DNA of 64,000 bases from Halobacteriales archaeon QS_4_62_28 (GTDB taxonomy: Archaea > Halobacteriota > Halobacteria > Halobacteriales > Haloarculaceae): assembly GCA_003021685.1 (NCBI GenBank), contig PXRO01000037.1, forward strand, positions 221,204-285,203. Direction: 5' to 3'. Positions 37,304 to 47,551 of the stretch are shown here, piece after piece. The notes beneath the pieces were generated by a model that saw nothing but the letters and a program-made list of their open reading frames with translations, made no database searches and was not told where the DNA came from. A program made the position numbers and the translations under genes. How positions within the stretch are numbered: position 1 is the first letter of the stretch; the number at the start of each line of letters is the position of its first letter.

Positions 37304-38359
37304 ATGTCGAGTGACTCACTCGCCGTGGTCGGCACGTACACTGACAAGGGAAGCGAGGGAATCTACACAGTCGGCGTCGACACGAGTGGCGCAGTCGAAC
37401 GGCGGTCCGTGGCAGACGCCGGCCGGAACCCATCGTTCCTGGCGATCAGCCCCGACGGCGGCACCTGCTACGCGGTCAACGAAATCGAGGACGGTGCCGT
37501 CACTGCACTCTCGGTCGATCAGGACACCGGCGCTCTGGCCCGGCTCAACCAGGTCACGACGGGCGGTGGCGCGGATCCGTGTCACTGCAGCATAGACGCG
37601 ACCGGCCAGTATCTCCTCGTTGCACACTACACTGGCGGCGCTGTGGCGATGGTTCCCATCGCCGACGACGCAGTCGGCGACCCGACTGCTGTCGTCGAAC
37701 ACTCCGGTTCGGGCCCGAACGAGGAGCGACAGGCGTCGGCCCACCCACACTCGATCCAGCCCGGACCGGACAACGAATTCGCGTACGTCCCTGATCTCGG
37801 TGCGGACCGTGTCGTCGGCTACGAACTCGACCTCGAAAGGGGGACACTGCTCCCTGCCGAGGACGCGACGGTTGCGCTCCCCGACGGTGCTGGCCCGCGC
37901 CACATGGCGTTTGGCCCTGACGGCGAGTACGCCTACCTGATCAACGAACTCGACTCGACGGTCGCTGTGCTGTCCCGCGATGCCGACACCGGCGGCCTCT
38001 CTGTCGTCGGGACGGCACCCACGCTCCCGGCCGAGTACGACGGCGAGAACATCACCGCAGACATCCACGTCCACCCCTCGGGCGAGTGGGTGTTTGGCTC
38101 CAATCGCGGCCACGACAGCATCGCCATCTTCGCCGTCGAGGACCACGCCGGCCACATCGAGTTCCGCGGGACAGAATCGACGCGGGGCGAGTGGCCGCGA
38201 AACTTCGCACTCACGCCAGACGGCGAGGCCCTGATAGCCGAGAACATGCACAGTGACGAGATCGTCACGTTCGAGAGAGACGCGACGACCGGTGAACTCT
38301 CGCCGACCGGCCACGTGACCGACGTTCCCAGTCCGTCCTGCCTCCAGTTTTTGCAGTGA
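37304..38359 (+). CDS. Lactonase family protein (6-phosphogluconolactonase-like beta-propeller)
   Basis: VVGTYTDKGSEGIYTVGVD, NPSFLAISPDGGTCYAVNE, DPCHCSIDATGQYLLVAHYTGG, GPRHMAFGPDGEYAYLINELDSTV. Confidence 0.9.
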   Translation: MSSDSLAVVGTYTDKGSEGIYTVGVDTSGAVERRSVADAGRNPSFLAISPDGGTCYAVNEIEDGAVTALSVDQDTGALARLNQVTTGGGADPCHCSIDATGQYLLVAHYTGGAVAMVPIADDAVGDPTAVVEHSGSGPNEERQASAHPHSIQPGPDNEFAYVPDLGADRVVGYELDLERGTLLPAEDATVALPDGAGPRHMAFGPDGEYAYLINELDSTVAVLSRDADTGGLSVVGTAPTLPAEYDGENITADIHVHPSGEWVFGSNRGHDSIAIFAVEDHAGHIEFRGTESTRGEWPRNFALTPDGEALIAENMHSDEIVTFERDATTGELSPTGHVTDVPSPSCLQFLQ

Positions 38360-38371
38360 CTCCCGACAGTA

Positions 38372-39115
38372 TCACGACCGCTCGACGGTCGTCTCACCGT
38401 CCTCTTCGACGACGCTGAGTCCAAGCGTCTCGATCACCGCCGTCGTCCGGGACGGCACTAGCCTGCCCGCTGCCTGCCGCGCCCGGAGTTGCGAGACGAC
38501 TGTTGGCAGGTCTGCTGGCGTCTCCAGGACCGGGACCGTCGGCAGGAAATCGACCGACAGTCCGGCGTCGTTGGCCCGCTCGACCAGTGTCTCGACCTGT
38601 GGCGTGGAGTCGGCGTTCTCGAAGTCGATGGTCTCGGCAAACCCGGCGTAGGTGACGCGACCGTCTGTTGAAGGGCCAAGCACCACGTCGTTGCTCCGGA
38701 GTTTCATCGCTGCGCTGTCGATGTGCCGGCGGCCGAGCAGTGCCGCCGACGGCGTGACCGCTGCTGCCGTCCGGACCCCCTCTCTGTCGAGCAAGTGGGT
38801 GATCGTGTTGCCGACACGGCCGGCGAACGTCGACCCGACCTGCACCTCGAACCGCGTCGAATCAGCGTCGATCACGTCGCTGACGGCCGCCCGCACCGCC
38901 GCTTCCGAATCGGTATCGCCATCGGGCAACTGCTCCTCGGGCCGATAGTTCACCAGCAGGTCGGCCCCACTGGTGTCGACGGCCCCACACACGTCCGCGA
39001 GCAGTGCCGCGTACAGTTCCGTCGCCTCCGCGGGTGTCAGCAGGCTCTCGCCGATCAGTTTCGGGAGCACAACCCCATCTCGGGGCGGATCTGCCAGGAC
39101 AGCGATGGTCGTCAT
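38372..39115 (-). CDS. DUF2064/GT-A-like protein
   Basis: MTTIAVLADPPRDGVVLPKLIGESLLTPAEATELYAALLAD...AMKLRSNDVVLGPSTDGRVTYAGFAE. Confidence 0.65.
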   Translation of the reverse strand: MTTIAVLADPPRDGVVLPKLIGESLLTPAEATELYAALLADVCGAVDTSGADLLVNYRPEEQLPDGDTDSEAAVRAAVSDVIDADSTRFEVQVGSTFAGRVGNTITHLLDREGVRTAAAVTPSAALLGRRHIDSAAMKLRSNDVVLGPSTDGRVTYAGFAETIDFENADSTPQVETLVERANDAGLSVDFLPTVPVLETPADLPTVVSQLRARQAAGRLVPSRTTAVIETLGLSVVEEDGETTVERS

Positions 39116-39217
39116 GTCTCTCTCTCGGGCGACCCGACTCTTTGCACTTTCCACTGATCGGCGGTGACGAAAAAACGCCAGGGGTCAGCAGAGGGGCTTT
39201 GGGCCATCTCCGTTCGG

Positions 39218-39844
39218 CTATCGACTACGTCGTCCCTTCGTCTGGCGGTAATCCCGTCCGAGCGTCTGGCTGATGTGTTCGAGGAACGCTTCGCGCTGTT
39301 CGTCGGTCTGTGCCGCCGGTTCGATCATCGGGAGGAGTTCGAAGCCACGGCCACGAATCGTCGTCGCGTGGCGCTCCTCGATATCGAGTTCGTCCTCGCT
39401 CAGGGTCGTGTACTCGAACGCCAGTGCTTCGAGCGCGTCCTGTCCGACCGGGAGCAGCAGTTCGGGATTGATCATCCGGACCTCGCTGTTGAGGTACGGC
39501 TCACAGTTCCCGACCTCCTCCTCGGTCGCCGCCCGCTCGGGGTGGTAACACCGGGCGACGTAGGTCAGATACACGTTATCGAACTGCGGTTCCTCGGCGT
39601 CGGGGTCCTTGACCATATCGATGGCAGCGAGGATATCGAGCAGTTCTCGCTCTTGCTCGCCGACGAATGGGAGACCGGACTCGTCGGCCGCTACGCTCGG
39701 CGAGTCACCGAGAACGAGAAATTCCGCGCCCACGTCGCCGTAGCCGTGGACGACGTTCGTGCGTGTGTCACACAGCTCGGGGCAGTTCTGGCACTCCTCG
39801 TCCATGCCATAGGGGTTCGAGAGGGACTCCTGGTTAGCGTCCAT
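39218..39844 (-). CDS. Uracil-DNA glycosylase family protein (family 4-like, Fe-S)
   Basis: CQNCPELCDTRTNVVHGYGDVGAEFLVLGDSPS...GLPFVGEQERELLDIL, NVYLTYVARCYHPERAATEEEVGNCEPYL. Confidence 0.9.
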   Translation of the reverse strand: MDANQESLSNPYGMDEECQNCPELCDTRTNVVHGYGDVGAEFLVLGDSPSVAADESGLPFVGEQERELLDILAAIDMVKDPDAEEPQFDNVYLTYVARCYHPERAATEEEVGNCEPYLNSEVRMINPELLLPVGQDALEALAFEYTTLSEDELDIEERHATTIRGRGFELLPMIEPAAQTDEQREAFLEHISQTLGRDYRQTKGRRSR

Positions 39845-41045
39845 CGTCGCCCTCGTCGACGGTCTTCGCGTGGGTATCGGCCGCTTCGGGGTCGTTTTGC
39901 GGACTCGACGGGTGATACTCGGTATCGTACTGGCCGGGCCGGTCGTCGAGGCGGTCGGGGTTGATGCGACCGCCAAGCAGCATGAAGTCCAGAACGGTGC
40001 AGTACAGCATCGCCTCGACGACGGGCACCGCCCGCGGCGGCAGGACTGGATCGTGACGGCCAGTCACTGTGATCTCCTTTTGATCGTCAGTCTCCCAGTC
40101 GACGGTCCGCTGGGTCTTCGGGAACGAAACGGGGGCGTGCCAGGTGACCTCCCCGTAGATCGGGTCGCCGGTCGTGATGCCGCCCTGGAGACCGCCGTGG
40201 TCGTTGCCGACCGGGACGGGGTCGCCGTCTCCGTCGAACTCCCAGTCCTCGGTGTACTCCGTTCCGGCCGCAGTCCGAGCGTCGCGACCGATACCGAGTT
40301 CGAAGTCGGTGACCGCCGGAATCGAGTACATCGCCTGCCCCAGTCGCGACGGAACCGAATCGAACCGTGGCGCACCGAGACCGCGGGGGACGCCGCGACA
40401 CTCGAAGTAGACCCCGCCACCGATGGAATCGCCTTCCGTCTGGTACTGGTCGGCCAGGTCACGCATCCTCTCGGCGGCCTCCGGGTCGGCACAGCGAACC
40501 TTGTTTTCCTCGCTGTGTTCGAGCATGTCTTCGAAGGTGACCTCGCCGGCCTCGATGTCGCCGATCTGGTTGACGTGAGCCTTGATCCGGATGTCGTACT
40601 CCGACTGTTCGATGATCTGCTTTGCGACGCCGCCCGCCGCGACCCAGTTGACCGTCTCACGTGCCGACGAACGGCCGCCACCACCCCAGTTGCGCGTCCC
40701 GAACTTCGCGGAGTACGTGAAATCGCCGTGGGAGGGACGGGGGGCTGTAATAAACGGCTCGTACTTCCCCGAGCGGGCGTCCTTGTTCTGGATAACCATC
40801 CCAATCGGTGTCCCGGTCGTGTAGCCGTCCTGTCGGCCCGACTTGATCGACACCGTGTCCGGTTCGCCGCGTGACGTGGTAATCATCGACTGGCCGGGCT
40901 TGCGGCGGTCGAGGTCTTTCTGGATGTCTTCTTCGGACAACTCGACGCCCGCCGGGACCCCCGAGACCGTACAGCCCATCGCCTCCCCGTGGCTCTCGCC
41001 GAACGTGGTCAGCCGAAACAGCCGACCGAACTCGTTCCCGTTCAT
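39834..41045 (-). CDS. aroC: Chorismate synthase
   Basis: MNGNEFGRLFRLTTFGESHGEAMGCTVSGVPAGVEL, RPSHGDFTYSAKFGTRNWGGGGRSSARET. Confidence 0.97.
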   Translation of the reverse strand: MNGNEFGRLFRLTTFGESHGEAMGCTVSGVPAGVELSEEDIQKDLDRRKPGQSMITTSRGEPDTVSIKSGRQDGYTTGTPIGMVIQNKDARSGKYEPFITAPRPSHGDFTYSAKFGTRNWGGGGRSSARETVNWVAAGGVAKQIIEQSEYDIRIKAHVNQIGDIEAGEVTFEDMLEHSEENKVRCADPEAAERMRDLADQYQTEGDSIGGGVYFECRGVPRGLGAPRFDSVPSRLGQAMYSIPAVTDFELGIGRDARTAAGTEYTEDWEFDGDGDPVPVGNDHGGLQGGITTGDPIYGEVTWHAPVSFPKTQRTVDWETDDQKEITVTGRHDPVLPPRAVPVVEAMLYCTVLDFMLLGGRINPDRLDDRPGQYDTEYHPSSPQNDPEAADTHAKTVDEGDDGR

Positions 41046-41219
41046 TACGTTGACGGTAGAGTCGGGGGCATTTCAAGCTTACAATCGCCGGGACGAACGT
41101 TTACGTACCGGGACGGGGCCACGCATCGCCATGACCTGAGAACTGACGCGCGCCGGCCCGCGGGAGCACGGCACACCGGCGCGCGACGGATCCGTGCCGT
41201 CTGTTCGCCCCCTCGTCTG

Positions 41220-42467
41220 TCACTGCAATCGATCCGCTCGTACCGCCGCGAACGGCACCAGCATCTCGTGTGGATGCAGCCCCCCGTGCATCCCGACGAG
41301 TTCGAGTTCCGCGGCCTCGATATCACCCCACCAGGTCCCGAGGTCCCGATGGGTCACTACGAGGTCGCCACAGCGACGCTGGAACCGATCCGACGCCGGT
41401 CGATCACCGAACAACTCCCGCTCCAGCGCTTCTGCTCGCGTGAACGTCCAGGCGTCTAAGTCGGCAAGTGCCGCCCGCGTCTCATCTACAGCACCGTCCT
41501 GCAGATGCAGGTGAGCGTTGCGTGGACTGCCGGCCAGTCGAATCGGTGTTCCGTCACCGTACCGGCGGAGATTCGCCAGCAGCGTCTCGTTGTTCGAGAG
41601 GTCGACGTTGGACTCGGGCACGGTATCGACGTGGCCGTGATCGGCGGTCACGACCAGCAACGTCTCCTCGGCCGTGGTCTCGTCGAGGCCATCGACGAAC
41701 GCCTCGATCTCCGCACAGACCGTCGCCAGCGTCGCTTGGAACTCGTCGCTGTCGGTCCCCACCTCGTGGGAGACGTGGTCCACGTCCGGGACGTACCCGT
41801 AGACGTAGGTCGGGTCGTCGCTCTCGGTCACGACCGTCGAGAGGCGTCGCCGAAAGTCGTCGAGGCCGTCGTACGTGTGCTGGGTGACGCCTTCGGTTTG
41901 CTCCTCGAATGGCTGGAGTCGATGACAGTCGACGCCACGGGCCGCTATGTCTGCGTAGTGGTAGTCGATACCGTCGTCCGTCTCCGGTACGATAGCGCCA
42001 TCGTCGCCACGAGCGCCGCTGGCGTCGTGCTTGATATCGCCACCGAGCGCGAGAAAAGATCTGTCGGTCGACGGTTCGTAGACGTTCCAGCCGATGCGGC
42101 CGTGTTCGCAGGGCAACTGACCCGTCTCGAAGGTCGTCATCGCCGCTGCTGTCTCGGAGGGATACACGGAGGTCAGCGGCGTCACGGTTCCGCGCTCGCT
42201 CAGGCGGTCGAGAAACGAGTGGCTGTCCCGGTCTCGCTTCCAGGTTTGGAGACCGTACCCGTCGACGAGCACCACGACGACGTTCGAAACGTCCGTGTCC
42301 ACGCCTTCGAACACGTCGTCGGGGAGCGCTCGCCGCCCGCCCGCGTCGAGGACCGACCTGATCGTGGCTGGTACGTTTCCGAAGCAGTAGCTATGGTAGG
42401 CCGGCAGCAATCGGCCTGCGGTCTGGTTTGCCTCTCGAAGTCGTTCCTCGACGCCAGTCCGGAGCAT
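41220..42467 (-). CDS. Alkaline phosphatase/nucleotide pyrophosphatase superfamily protein
   Basis: VVVVLVDGYGLQTWKR, TSVYPSETAAAMTTFETGQLPCEHG, VTADHGHVDT metal-binding motifs. Confidence 0.9.
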   Translation of the reverse strand: MLRTGVEERLREANQTAGRLLPAYHSYCFGNVPATIRSVLDAGGRRALPDDVFEGVDTDVSNVVVVLVDGYGLQTWKRDRDSHSFLDRLSERGTVTPLTSVYPSETAAAMTTFETGQLPCEHGRIGWNVYEPSTDRSFLALGGDIKHDASGARGDDGAIVPETDDGIDYHYADIAARGVDCHRLQPFEEQTEGVTQHTYDGLDDFRRRLSTVVTESDDPTYVYGYVPDVDHVSHEVGTDSDEFQATLATVCAEIEAFVDGLDETTAEETLLVVTADHGHVDTVPESNVDLSNNETLLANLRRYGDGTPIRLAGSPRNAHLHLQDGAVDETRAALADLDAWTFTRAEALERELFGDRPASDRFQRRCGDLVVTHRDLGTWWGDIEAAELELVGMHGGLHPHEMLVPFAAVRADRLQ

Positions 42468-42531
42468 ACACTGATCTTTCCGAGTGTGCAAAAAAGCCCA
42501 CCGGCTCCCTGTCGGGCGTTACCGTGGCTCG

Positions 42532-43824
42532 CTATCGGCTGACGGCTCCGCCAATCGATTCCAGCACGTCGAAGAAGTCCGGGAACGAGACGTCCACGTG
42601 TTCGATCCCTTCGACGGTCGTCGTACCCTCGGCAACGAGACCGGCGAGAGAGAGCGCCATGACGATCCGGTGGTCGGCGCGGCCGTCGACGACCGCCCCC
42701 TTGAGGGTGGATTCGCTGCCGTGGATCGTCAGCATGTCCTGTTGCTCTTCGACGCTCGCACCCATCTTCGTCAGGGATTCAGCCATCGCGCTCACGCGGT
42801 CGGTCTCCTTGTACCGGACGTGTTCGCAGTCGACGATTCCCGTCGTTCCGTCGGCCACAGCCCCGAGGGTCGCAATCGTCGGCAGCAGATCCGGCGTGTC
42901 TGCGACGCTGACTTCGATACCCGATAGTGGGGCGCGGCTGACGGAAATCTCGCCGTTCTCGCGGTCCCAGTCGACGGTTGCGCCCATCTCCCGGACGATG
43001 TCGACGATGGCCGTATCGCCCTGGGCGCTCGGGTACGCCGACGTGATCGTCAGTCCGTCGTCGCTGGCGAGTGCACCCGCGGCGAGGAGATACGAGAGCG
43101 ACGAGAAGTCACCGGGCACGTCGTACTCACCACCCGCTGGATCGTAGGACTGTCCGCCGGCAACGGCGAACCCGTCCGGTGTCGCTTCCGCGTCAACGCC
43201 GAAGTCTTCCAGCACTTCGAGCGTGATATCGACGTAGGGCGCGCTCTTGAGTTCCGTTTCGAGGTGGATTTCGATTCCCTGCTCGGTGACTGCACCGGCC
43301 ATCAGTAGCGCAGTGATGTACTGCGAGGACACATCGCCGGGAATCGACACCTCGCCGCCCTCGATACCGCCGCCGACGACCAGTGGGGCCTGTCCGTTCG
43401 CCCGGGTACTCTTCGCTCGCCCGCCGAGGTCATCACCGATGGCCCGGAGTAGCGGACCTTGCGGTCGCGAGCGAAGCGAGTCGTCACCCGTCAGCACTGT
43501 CAGGCCGTCCTGCAGTGCCGCGGTGGCGGTGACCAGTCGCATCGTCGTGCCGCTGTTGGCACAGTCGATCACGTCGTCGGGTGTGTCCGGACGGCCCCCG
43601 AAGCCGCTGATATCCAGTACGTCGCCGTTGTCTCTGCGGCCGACGCTGCCGCCGTAGGCAGTGACTGCCCGCATCGTTGCCTTCGTGTCTGCACTCACCA
43701 GTGGGTCGTGGACGACTGCGCCGTCGGCGTAGCCTGCCGCCAGAATCGCGCGGTGCGTGTAACTCTTCGACGGCGGTACCTGTGCCCGGCCGCTGACCGT
43801 CGACGTGCTGAGTTCGGCGTTCAT
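42532..43824 (-). CDS. aroA: 3-phosphoshikimate 1-carboxyvinyltransferase
   Basis: [72 protein letters not shown]. Confidence 0.97.
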   Translation of the reverse strand: MNAELSTSTVSGRAQVPPSKSYTHRAILAAGYADGAVVHDPLVSADTKATMRAVTAYGGSVGRRDNGDVLDISGFGGRPDTPDDVIDCANSGTTMRLVTATAALQDGLTVLTGDDSLRSRPQGPLLRAIGDDLGGRAKSTRANGQAPLVVGGGIEGGEVSIPGDVSSQYITALLMAGAVTEQGIEIHLETELKSAPYVDITLEVLEDFGVDAEATPDGFAVAGGQSYDPAGGEYDVPGDFSSLSYLLAAGALASDDGLTITSAYPSAQGDTAIVDIVREMGATVDWDRENGEISVSRAPLSGIEVSVADTPDLLPTIATLGAVADGTTGIVDCEHVRYKETDRVSAMAESLTKMGASVEEQQDMLTIHGSESTLKGAVVDGRADHRIVMALSLAGLVAEGTTTVEGIEHVDVSFPDFFDVLESIGGAVSR

Positions 43825-44113
43825 GTACGTGCCCTCGATTCGGTCTGCCAAGAGGGTGTCGGGACTGTCGCCGCTGTGTCCCCGTCGTCGTCAGGGCGAT
43901 CCGTGTCACTGGCTCGATGAGACGGTCATTGCGAAGGCTTTTATTATCTGAAGGGAATACGCTCAGTTAGAATCGGTTTTCCGGGCATCGTTTCCAGTCC
44001 GGATACTTCGACGGCTAGCCGATCACGTCAACTATGTTACTACACAGCGTTCGTCCCGCCGTTTGCCGGTCGGTCTCGCCGGCCACGCCAGGGGCGACAC
44101 TCGCTTCTGAGCT

Positions 44114-46033
44114 ATGAGTACGGTAGATAAGCAACTCGAAACAGTTCGTGCAGAGATCGCAGACGAGGTTCCGAGAGACATCTCCATCTCCGATGTGAAA
44201 TACGAGGGGCCGGAACTGGTCATCTATACGCGGGATCCGAAGAAGTTCGCGCGCAACGGCGACCTCGTCCGACGCCTTGCCAGCACACTCCGCAAGCGGA
44301 TCACCGTTCGACCCGACCCTGACGTGCTGACCCCGCCCTCACAGGCCAGAGAGGAGATCCGCTCGGTCATTCCCGAAGAAGCGGGCGTCACCGACCTCGA
44401 TTTCGACGCCGACACGGGCGAGGTCGTCATCCAGGCCGAGAAACCCGGCGTCGTCATCGGTCACAACGGGTCGACACTCCGGGAGATCACACAGAACGTC
44501 GGCTGGACGCCCGAAGTGGTGCGCACCCCACCGATAGAATCATCGACAGTCGAGAACGTCCGTAACTTCCTCAAGCAAGAGCGCAACGACCGGCGCAACA
44601 TCCTCGAACGCGTCGGCCGACAGATCCACCGTGAACCCATGTCCGACGACGAGTACGTCCGGATCACGACACTGGGATGCTGTCGGGAAGTCGGTCGCGC
44701 GGCCTTCGTCCTCTCGACGCCGGACACGCGCATCCTCATCGACTGCGGGGACAAGCCCGGTGCCGAGGGCGAAGTGCCCTACCTGGAAGTGCCCGAAGCC
44801 TTCGGTACCGGCGCGAACTCAATCGACGCGGTAGTGCTCACTCACGCCCACCTCGATCACTCCGCACTCGTCCCGCTGCTGTTCAAGTACGGCTACGACG
44901 GCCCGATCTACTGTACGGAACCGACACGAGACCTGATGGGCCTACTGACGCTCGATTACCTCGACGTGGCCGCCAAGGAAGGGCGCACGCCGCCCTACGA
45001 CTCCGAGATGGTTCGCGAGGCGATCAAACACACCATCCCACTGGAGTACGGCGACGTGACCGACATCGCACCGGATGTCAAACTGACGTTGCACAACGCC
45101 GGTCACATTCTCGGCTCTGCCGTGACCCACTTCCACATCGGCGACGGCCTGTACAACGTCGCCTTCTCCGGCGACATCCACTACGACGACACGCGCCTGT
45201 TCGACGGCGCGACGAACGAGTTCCCGCGCGTCGAGACGCTCGTCCTCGAATCGACCTACGGCGGTCGCAACGACTATCAGACCGATCAAACCGACTCCGA
45301 AAAAAAGCTCAAGAAAGTCATCAACGAGGCCGACGACCGCAATGGGACGGTCCTGATCCCGGCCTTCGCCGTGGGGCGTTCACAGGAGATCATGCTCGTC
45401 CTCGAAGAGGCCATGCGCGAGGGCGACATCCCCTCGATGCCGATCCACCTCGACGGGATGATCTGGGAGGCGACGGCGATCCACACCACTTACCCCGAGT
45501 ACCTGCGCGAGGACCTGCGCAACAAGATCTTCCACGAGGACGAAAACCCGTTTCTCGCAGACGAGTTCAACCACATCGACGGCGGCGAGGAGGAACGCCA
45601 GGCGGTCGCCGACGGCGGCCCCTGCATCGTCCTCTCGACATCGGGGATGGTCACCGGCGGTCCGATCATGTCCTGGCTCGAACATCTCGGTGGGGACGAC
45701 GACTCCACGATGGCTTTCGTCGGCTACCAGGCCCAGGGGACGCTCGGCCGACGCATCCAGAACGGCTGGGACGAAATCCCGATCAGCGACGACACCGGTC
45801 GCTCGAACACGATGCAAATGGAGATGAACGTCGAGACGATTGACGGGTTCTCGGGCCACGCCGACCGGCAGGGCCTGGAGAATTTCGTGCGCACGATGAA
45901 CCCTCGCCCCGAGAAGATACTCTGTGTCCACGGCGACGAATCATCGACACAGGACCTCTCTTCGGGGCTATACCACGACTACAACCTGCGGACCTTCGCG
46001 CCGAAGAACCTCGAAACGTTCCGCTTCGTATAG
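44114..46033 (+). CDS. Beta-CASP ribonuclease aCPSF1/FttA (transcription termination factor)
   Basis: N-terminal KH region, THAHLDHSALVP metallo-beta-lactamase motif, VLSTSGMVTGGPIMSWLEHLGGDDDSTMAFVGYQAQGTLGRRI, SGHADRQGL. Confidence 0.95.
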   Translation: MSTVDKQLETVRAEIADEVPRDISISDVKYEGPELVIYTRDPKKFARNGDLVRRLASTLRKRITVRPDPDVLTPPSQAREEIRSVIPEEAGVTDLDFDADTGEVVIQAEKPGVVIGHNGSTLREITQNVGWTPEVVRTPPIESSTVENVRNFLKQERNDRRNILERVGRQIHREPMSDDEYVRITTLGCCREVGRAAFVLSTPDTRILIDCGDKPGAEGEVPYLEVPEAFGTGANSIDAVVLTHAHLDHSALVPLLFKYGYDGPIYCTEPTRDLMGLLTLDYLDVAAKEGRTPPYDSEMVREAIKHTIPLEYGDVTDIAPDVKLTLHNAGHILGSAVTHFHIGDGLYNVAFSGDIHYDDTRLFDGATNEFPRVETLVLESTYGGRNDYQTDQTDSEKKLKKVINEADDRNGTVLIPAFAVGRSQEIMLVLEEAMREGDIPSMPIHLDGMIWEATAIHTTYPEYLREDLRNKIFHEDENPFLADEFNHIDGGEEERQAVADGGPCIVLSTSGMVTGGPIMSWLEHLGGDDDSTMAFVGYQAQGTLGRRIQNGWDEIPISDDTGRSNTMQMEMNVETIDGFSGHADRQGLENFVRTMNPRPEKILCVHGDESSTQDLSSGLYHDYNLRTFAPKNLETFRFV

Positions 46034-46088
46034 GCGGCCCGTCCCGTTTCCTCGTTCAATTTCTCTCCAATGTGACTGCCGACCACTG

Positions 46089-47216
46089 CTACTCGTCTCC
46101 CTCGCCATCGGTACTTTGCCAACGGAACGTTACCGTCCACTCCTGCTCGCCGTCGTCCGTTCGGGAACGTTCGACTATCTCCACGTCGTTGTCTGCTTCG
46201 GAGAGCGGTCGAACTTTCCGGAGCGTGCCGGTGAACATCTGTCTCTCTTCGTTTTCTACGGGTCGACTGGTCGTCTCGATCGGCCCGTCTTCCACTTCCA
46301 TCTCCTCGTAGTAGCCGGTCAGTCGCGTTCGGAAATCGCGGAGATAACTCGCCAGTTCGCCGCCAGCCATCGATGTGCTGAGTTCCGTCTCGCTCTTGTC
46401 GTGTGCCGCGTCGTGGCCGTTACCGCCGGGCGCGCCCTCCGAATGGCCGCCGATGACGGCGTTCAGGACAGCGCCGACGAGAATCACGAGTCCCGAGAAA
46501 TACAACCACGTAACGACGACGATCACGCCACCGAAGAAGCTCTCTGACCCATCGCCAGTGAAGACGAGATATACCTGGAAGACGGCCTGCAATGCTGCCC
46601 ATCCGAGTGCGGCAAAGACCGCTCCCGGGAGAACGTCTCGCCAGCCGAGTTCGGTGTCAGGGAAGCGATAGTACATGGGGAAGAAGGCCAGTACGAGTCC
46701 GGGGACGGGTACGAGCGGTGTCAGGAGGCCGACGAACGGAATCTGATCGGAGAGTATCTCGAAGACGGTACTGACCGCGACCGTTGCGACGATTGTGATG
46801 ATGACCGCGACCAGTGCGACGAACCCGTCGACGAATTTGTCGACTAACGTGTTCTCACCGACAGTCTCGTAGATCTCAGAGAAGGCGGTGTCGAGCCCAC
46901 GGAATATCTTGAGCGTCCCCCAGAGCAGCACGACTAGGCCGACGACAGACACGCTGGTCGCTTCCGACTCTCCCGAGAAGATTCCGGTGATGACGTCCGA
47001 TATCGGTCCCGGCAGTGAGTTCTCTATGATCGTGACGAGACGTGTTTCGAGGCCGCCACCGACGACCGAGATAAACAGCAACAGTAGGATCAAGAGCGGC
47101 GCGAGCGAGACGAACGCGTTGTATGCGATGCCCGCCGCCATGAACGAGACGTTCTTGTCGGAGAAATCCGAAAACACCTGCTTGCCGACTTCGAGGGGGT
47201 CCCACAGACTGGGCAT
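46089..47216 (-). CDS. YihY/virulence factor BrkB family membrane protein
   Basis: FSDKNVSFMAAGIAYNAFVSLAPLLILLL, RLPDTELGWRDVLPGAVFAALGW-like, VVVTWLYFSGLVILVGAVLNAVI. Confidence 0.9.
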   Translation of the reverse strand: MPSLWDPLEVGKQVFSDFSDKNVSFMAAGIAYNAFVSLAPLLILLLLFISVVGGGLETRLVTIIENSLPGPISDVITGIFSGESEATSVSVVGLVVLLWGTLKIFRGLDTAFSEIYETVGENTLVDKFVDGFVALVAVIITIVATVAVSTVFEILSDQIPFVGLLTPLVPVPGLVLAFFPMYYRFPDTELGWRDVLPGAVFAALGWAALQAVFQVYLVFTGDGSESFFGGVIVVVTWLYFSGLVILVGAVLNAVIGGHSEGAPGGNGHDAAHDKSETELSTSMAGGELASYLRDFRTRLTGYYEEMEVEDGPIETTSRPVENEERQMFTGTLRKVRPLSEADNDVEIVERSRTDDGEQEWTVTFRWQSTDGEGDE

Positions 47217-47290
47217 ATGATTCCTTGTGGAGGCATCTCAAAGAGAGTTGGCCGCGAGCGAGTCCCTGGCCTCTAGCTATAAATAAGATA

Positions 47291-47353
47291 CTGGCCGCAC
47301 TCTTGCCTCGTATGGACGATTCCCAGTACAAACGGCTTCGATCCCTGTATCGT
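47291..47353 (+). repeat. Truncated 5' copy of the amidohydrolase at 48840 (direct repeat A)
   Basis: 63-nt match to 48819-48881 with 4 mismatches; encodes MDDSQYKRLRSLY then diverges. Confidence 0.9.
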
Positions 47354-47551
47354 ATCCCCTCGTTTCCGTCTGCGGTCGGTCTCTGCATACAACGAATACG
47401 TCTGTAATACCGGCCAGCAGTCTTCTGTGTTTGTTTGGCTTACTCAAAACTGTATCATGGTAGTGTATGTGTTACAACCTGATATTCCCCATATAGTAAT
47501 AATCCGTTCACTAGAATTGTTACTCCCCTATTAGTGGACGGGGTGATCATA

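Noticed and set aside
47225-47407. 60-aa ORF before the beta-helix gene as a gene
   Set aside because: It is the truncated duplicate of the amidohydrolase 5' end, not an independent CDS.
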